Positions 62,068 through 64,000 of a stretch of 64,000 nucleotides of DNA are shown in pieces. The stretch is from Campylobacter pinnipediorum subsp. pinnipediorum (GTDB lineage: Bacteria > Campylobacterota > Campylobacteria > Campylobacterales > Campylobacteraceae), in the NCBI RefSeq assembly GCF_002021925.1, contig NZ_CP012546.1:248001-312000 (forward strand), in the 5' to 3' direction. A program made the translations under genes and the position numbers. How positions within the stretch are numbered: position 1 is the first letter of the stretch; every line of letters begins with the position of its first letter. The notes beneath the pieces are model-generated. The model saw only the letters and a list, made by a program, of their open reading frames with translations. It did no database searches and was not told where the DNA came from.

Positions 62068-62099
62068 ATGCCTAGTAGCCTTATGATCATACTAGGCAT
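62068..62099 (-). terminator. Terminator of uvrA
   Basis: ATGCCTAGTA and TACTAGGCAT pair in a 10-bp stem 14 bases beyond the uvrA stop, with a T-rich run on the minus strand side. Confidence 0.75.
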
Positions 62100-62112
62100 A
62101 AAAAGTTAGATT

Positions 62113-64000
62113 TTATTTTGATGTTTTGCTAGCTTTTAGCTCAGCTGCCAAAAACTCCCCTGTATAGCTTTTTGTCTTTTTGTAGTTTTTTGCTATCTCT
62201 TTTACACTACCCTCTGCTATGATTTTACCGCCTTTAGCTCCACCCTCAGGACCCATATCTACTATATAGTCGCAGTTTTTTATGATGTCCATATTATGCT
62301 CTATAACAAAGACAGAGTTTCCAAGCTCTACTAGATGATGAAGCACTTTAGCTAGCCTATCTACATCGGCAAAATGTAGTCCCGTAGTAGGCTCATCAAG
62401 TATATAAAGTGTATTTCCGGTATCGCTTCTGCTTAGTTCTTTGGCTAGTTTTACACGCTGAGCCTCGCCGCCGCTTAGGGTCGTTGCGTTTTGTCCAAGT
62501 GTGACGTATCCAAGCCCCACATCAGATAGGGTTTTTAGCTTTGCATAAATTTTTGGTATGGATTTGAAAAACTCCAAAGCCTCATCTATACTCATATTTA
62601 GCACATCTGCGATATTTTTACCTTTGTAGTGTATCTGCAATGTCTGGGCATTGTATCTCGTGCCGTTACATGCATCACATACCACCATCACATCAGGCAA
62701 GAAGTGCATCTCTATCTTTATCTCGCCCTCTCCACTACACTTTTCACATCTTCCACCTTTTACATTGAAGCTAAAGCGACCTATCTTATATCCACGAAGC
62801 TTTGATTCTTTGGTCTGTGCGAACAAAGTCCTTATCTCATCCATCACACCTGTATATGTGGCTGGGTTGCTTCTTGGTGTTCTTCCTATTGGACTTTGGT
62901 CAAGATATATGACCTTGTCTAGATTTTCAAGTCCTTCTATCTTTGCACCGGCTACTTTTTTTATCTTTCTTGCGTTGTTTAGCTGTTCTTGTGCTACCGG
63001 GAGTAGGGTTTGAAGTATCAGTGAGCTTTTTCCGCTACCGCTTACCCCTGTTATGCCTACTAGGTTTCTAAGTGGAAACTTAGCCGATAGGTCTTTTATG
63101 TTGTTTATCGTTACATTTTTTATCTCTATCCAAGTGCTTTGTTTTCTATTTTTTTGATACTCTATATTTTTAGTTCCGTTTAGGTATTTTGCTGTTGTTG
63201 TGTTTGACTTCATCAGCTCATCGTATGAACCGGCAAATATTATATTTCCACCAAACTTACCGGCACCTTCTCCTATATCCACGATAAAGTCAGCCTCTTC
63301 TATGGTCTTTTTATCGTGTTCTACCACTATTACAGAGTTACCTTTGGTTTGTAGGTTTCTAAGTGTTTTTATAAGCTTTAGTGTATCTCTTTCGTGAAGT
63401 CCTATACTTGGCTCATCAAGCACATACATAACACCACTTAGTCCGCTTCCTATCTGACTTGCTATCCTTATACGTTGAGCTTCCCCGCCGCTTATAGTCC
63501 TTGCATCACGTCCAAGACTTAGGTATCCAAGTCCTACATCATAAAGAAAATAAAGCCTTTCGTTTATCTCTTTTAGGATAGGTGTTGCTATCATCTTTTC
63601 TTGTTCGCTTAGATACTCAAAATTTTTAGTATCTGAAAAAAACTTCACACACTCTTCTATACTCATATCAAGTATATCGCCTATACCTTTTTGTGCTACC
63701 ATTACAGCTAGGCTTTGTGGTTTTAGTCTGTAACCGTTACAGTTTGAACACACCTTTTCACTCATATAATCATCTAGGTATTTTTCGCTATTTAATAGAT
63801 CATAAGATACCTTTACAGCACCTTCAAAAGTCCTTGATAGTTTGTGTCTTTTCCAAGTGAAGCTTACTTCATTTGCATTACCATAAAGCACAAGCCTTCT
63901 TTCATCATCTGTAAGCTCTGCAAATGCCTTTTTCGTATCTATGCCGTTTTGTTCACAAAATGCTATAAGAAATTTATAATAATAGCTCATATTGTATCCG
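62113..64000 (-). CDS. uvrA: Excinuclease ABC subunit A (partial, 5' end outside the window)
   Basis: The last ~629 codons of UvrA, the damage-recognition ATPase of nucleotide excision repair; the frame continues beyond 64000. Visible parts: the zinc site CSNCNGYRL, the first ABC signature ISGGEAQRIRIASQIG with the Walker B LDEPSIGLHERD, the second Walker A GVSGSGKSSL, the second zinc site CEKCSGEG...CDACNGTRYN, and the second signature LSGGEAQRVKLAKEL with LDEPTTGLHF. Nothing unusual is seen. Confidence 0.97.
   Translation of the reverse strand, partial: GYNMSYYYKFLIAFCEQNGIDTKKAFAELTDDERRLVLYGNANEVSFTWKRHKLSRTFEGAVKVSYDLLNSEKYLDDYMSEKVCSNCNGYRLKPQSLAVMVAQKGIGDILDMSIEECVKFFSDTKNFEYLSEQEKMIATPILKEINERLYFLYDVGLGYLSLGRDARTISGGEAQRIRIASQIGSGLSGVMYVLDEPSIGLHERDTLKLIKTLRNLQTKGNSVIVVEHDKKTIEEADFIVDIGEGAGKFGGNIIFAGSYDELMKSNTTTAKYLNGTKNIEYQKNRKQSTWIEIKNVTINNIKDLSAKFPLRNLVGITGVSGSGKSSLILQTLLPVAQEQLNNARKIKKVAGAKIEGLENLDKVIYLDQSPIGRTPRSNPATYTGVMDEIRTLFAQTKESKLRGYKIGRFSFNVKGGRCEKCSGEGEIKIEMHFLPDVMVVCDACNGTRYNAQTLQIHYKGKNIADVLNMSIDEALEFFKSIPKIYAKLKTLSDVGLGYVTLGQNATTLSGGEAQRVKLAKELSRSDTGNTLYILDEPTTGLHFADVDRLAKVLHHLVELGNSVFVIEHNMDIIKNCDYIVDMGPEGGAKGGKIIAEGSVKEIAKNYKKTKSYTGEFLAAELKASKTSK

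Overview
The window looks like the chromosome of a Campylobacter species. The 16S rRNA (no intervening sequence), the ANNVNFAPAYAKAA tmRNA tag, the very AT-rich coding sequence and the gene order rpsI-rplM-addA-addB-ccoNOQP all point there. A Hyf-type formate hydrogenlyase together with an aryl sulfotransferase suggests the C. concisus / curvus / mucosalis side of the genus; that placement is inference, not a measured identity.

Layout. 1-6.6 kb: two head-to-head subtilisin (S8) autotransporter genes sharing a large, apparently identical inverted repeat; the left copy lacks a secretion signal and the right copy is out of frame in its beta-barrel at an AT dinucleotide tract. 7.1-15.8 kb: an rRNA locus in which 16S-tRNA-Ala-tRNA-Ile is separated from 23S-5S by three protein genes (secreted-type ATP-dependent DNA ligase, pldA, mobA), with the same 44-bp promoter segment in front of both halves. 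17-20 kb: a cstA-like transporter, a tiny Cys-Cys-terminated protein and an ArsA-family ATPase in one group. 20-24 kb: an organophosphate transporter gene broken by an amber codon, tmRNA, an Hpt protein, panB and pseH.

24.1-34.5 kb: a compact run of 11 genes for a group 4 membrane [NiFe] hydrogenase (hyfABCEFGHI, a HycH-like protein, hycI) and a formate channel. With the selenocysteine formate dehydrogenase fdhF and a polyferredoxin at 38.3-42.4 kb this makes a plausible formate hydrogenlyase: formate enters through the channel, FdhF oxidises it, ferredoxin-like subunits pass electrons to HyfG/HyfI, and H2 is made. Between them sits a DsbB/DsbA pair divergent from an arylsulfate sulfotransferase, like the assT-dsbL-dsbI group of uropathogenic E. 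coli.

42.5-57.7 kb is ordinary core: ribosomal proteins, AddAB recombination nuclease, the cbb3 oxidase operon with accessory genes including a 33-residue membrane protein, a DUF507 protein, carA, a TauE/SafE-like membrane protein and a cytosolic PAS histidine kinase with its OmpR-type regulator. 57.7-61.5 kb is a decayed autotransporter adhesin whose last 1.45 kb (coiled coil plus barrel) is still open. The window ends inside uvrA.

The most unusual structures are the autotransporter inverted repeat, which would exchange protease heads and barrels by inversion, and the rRNA operon interrupted by protein genes.
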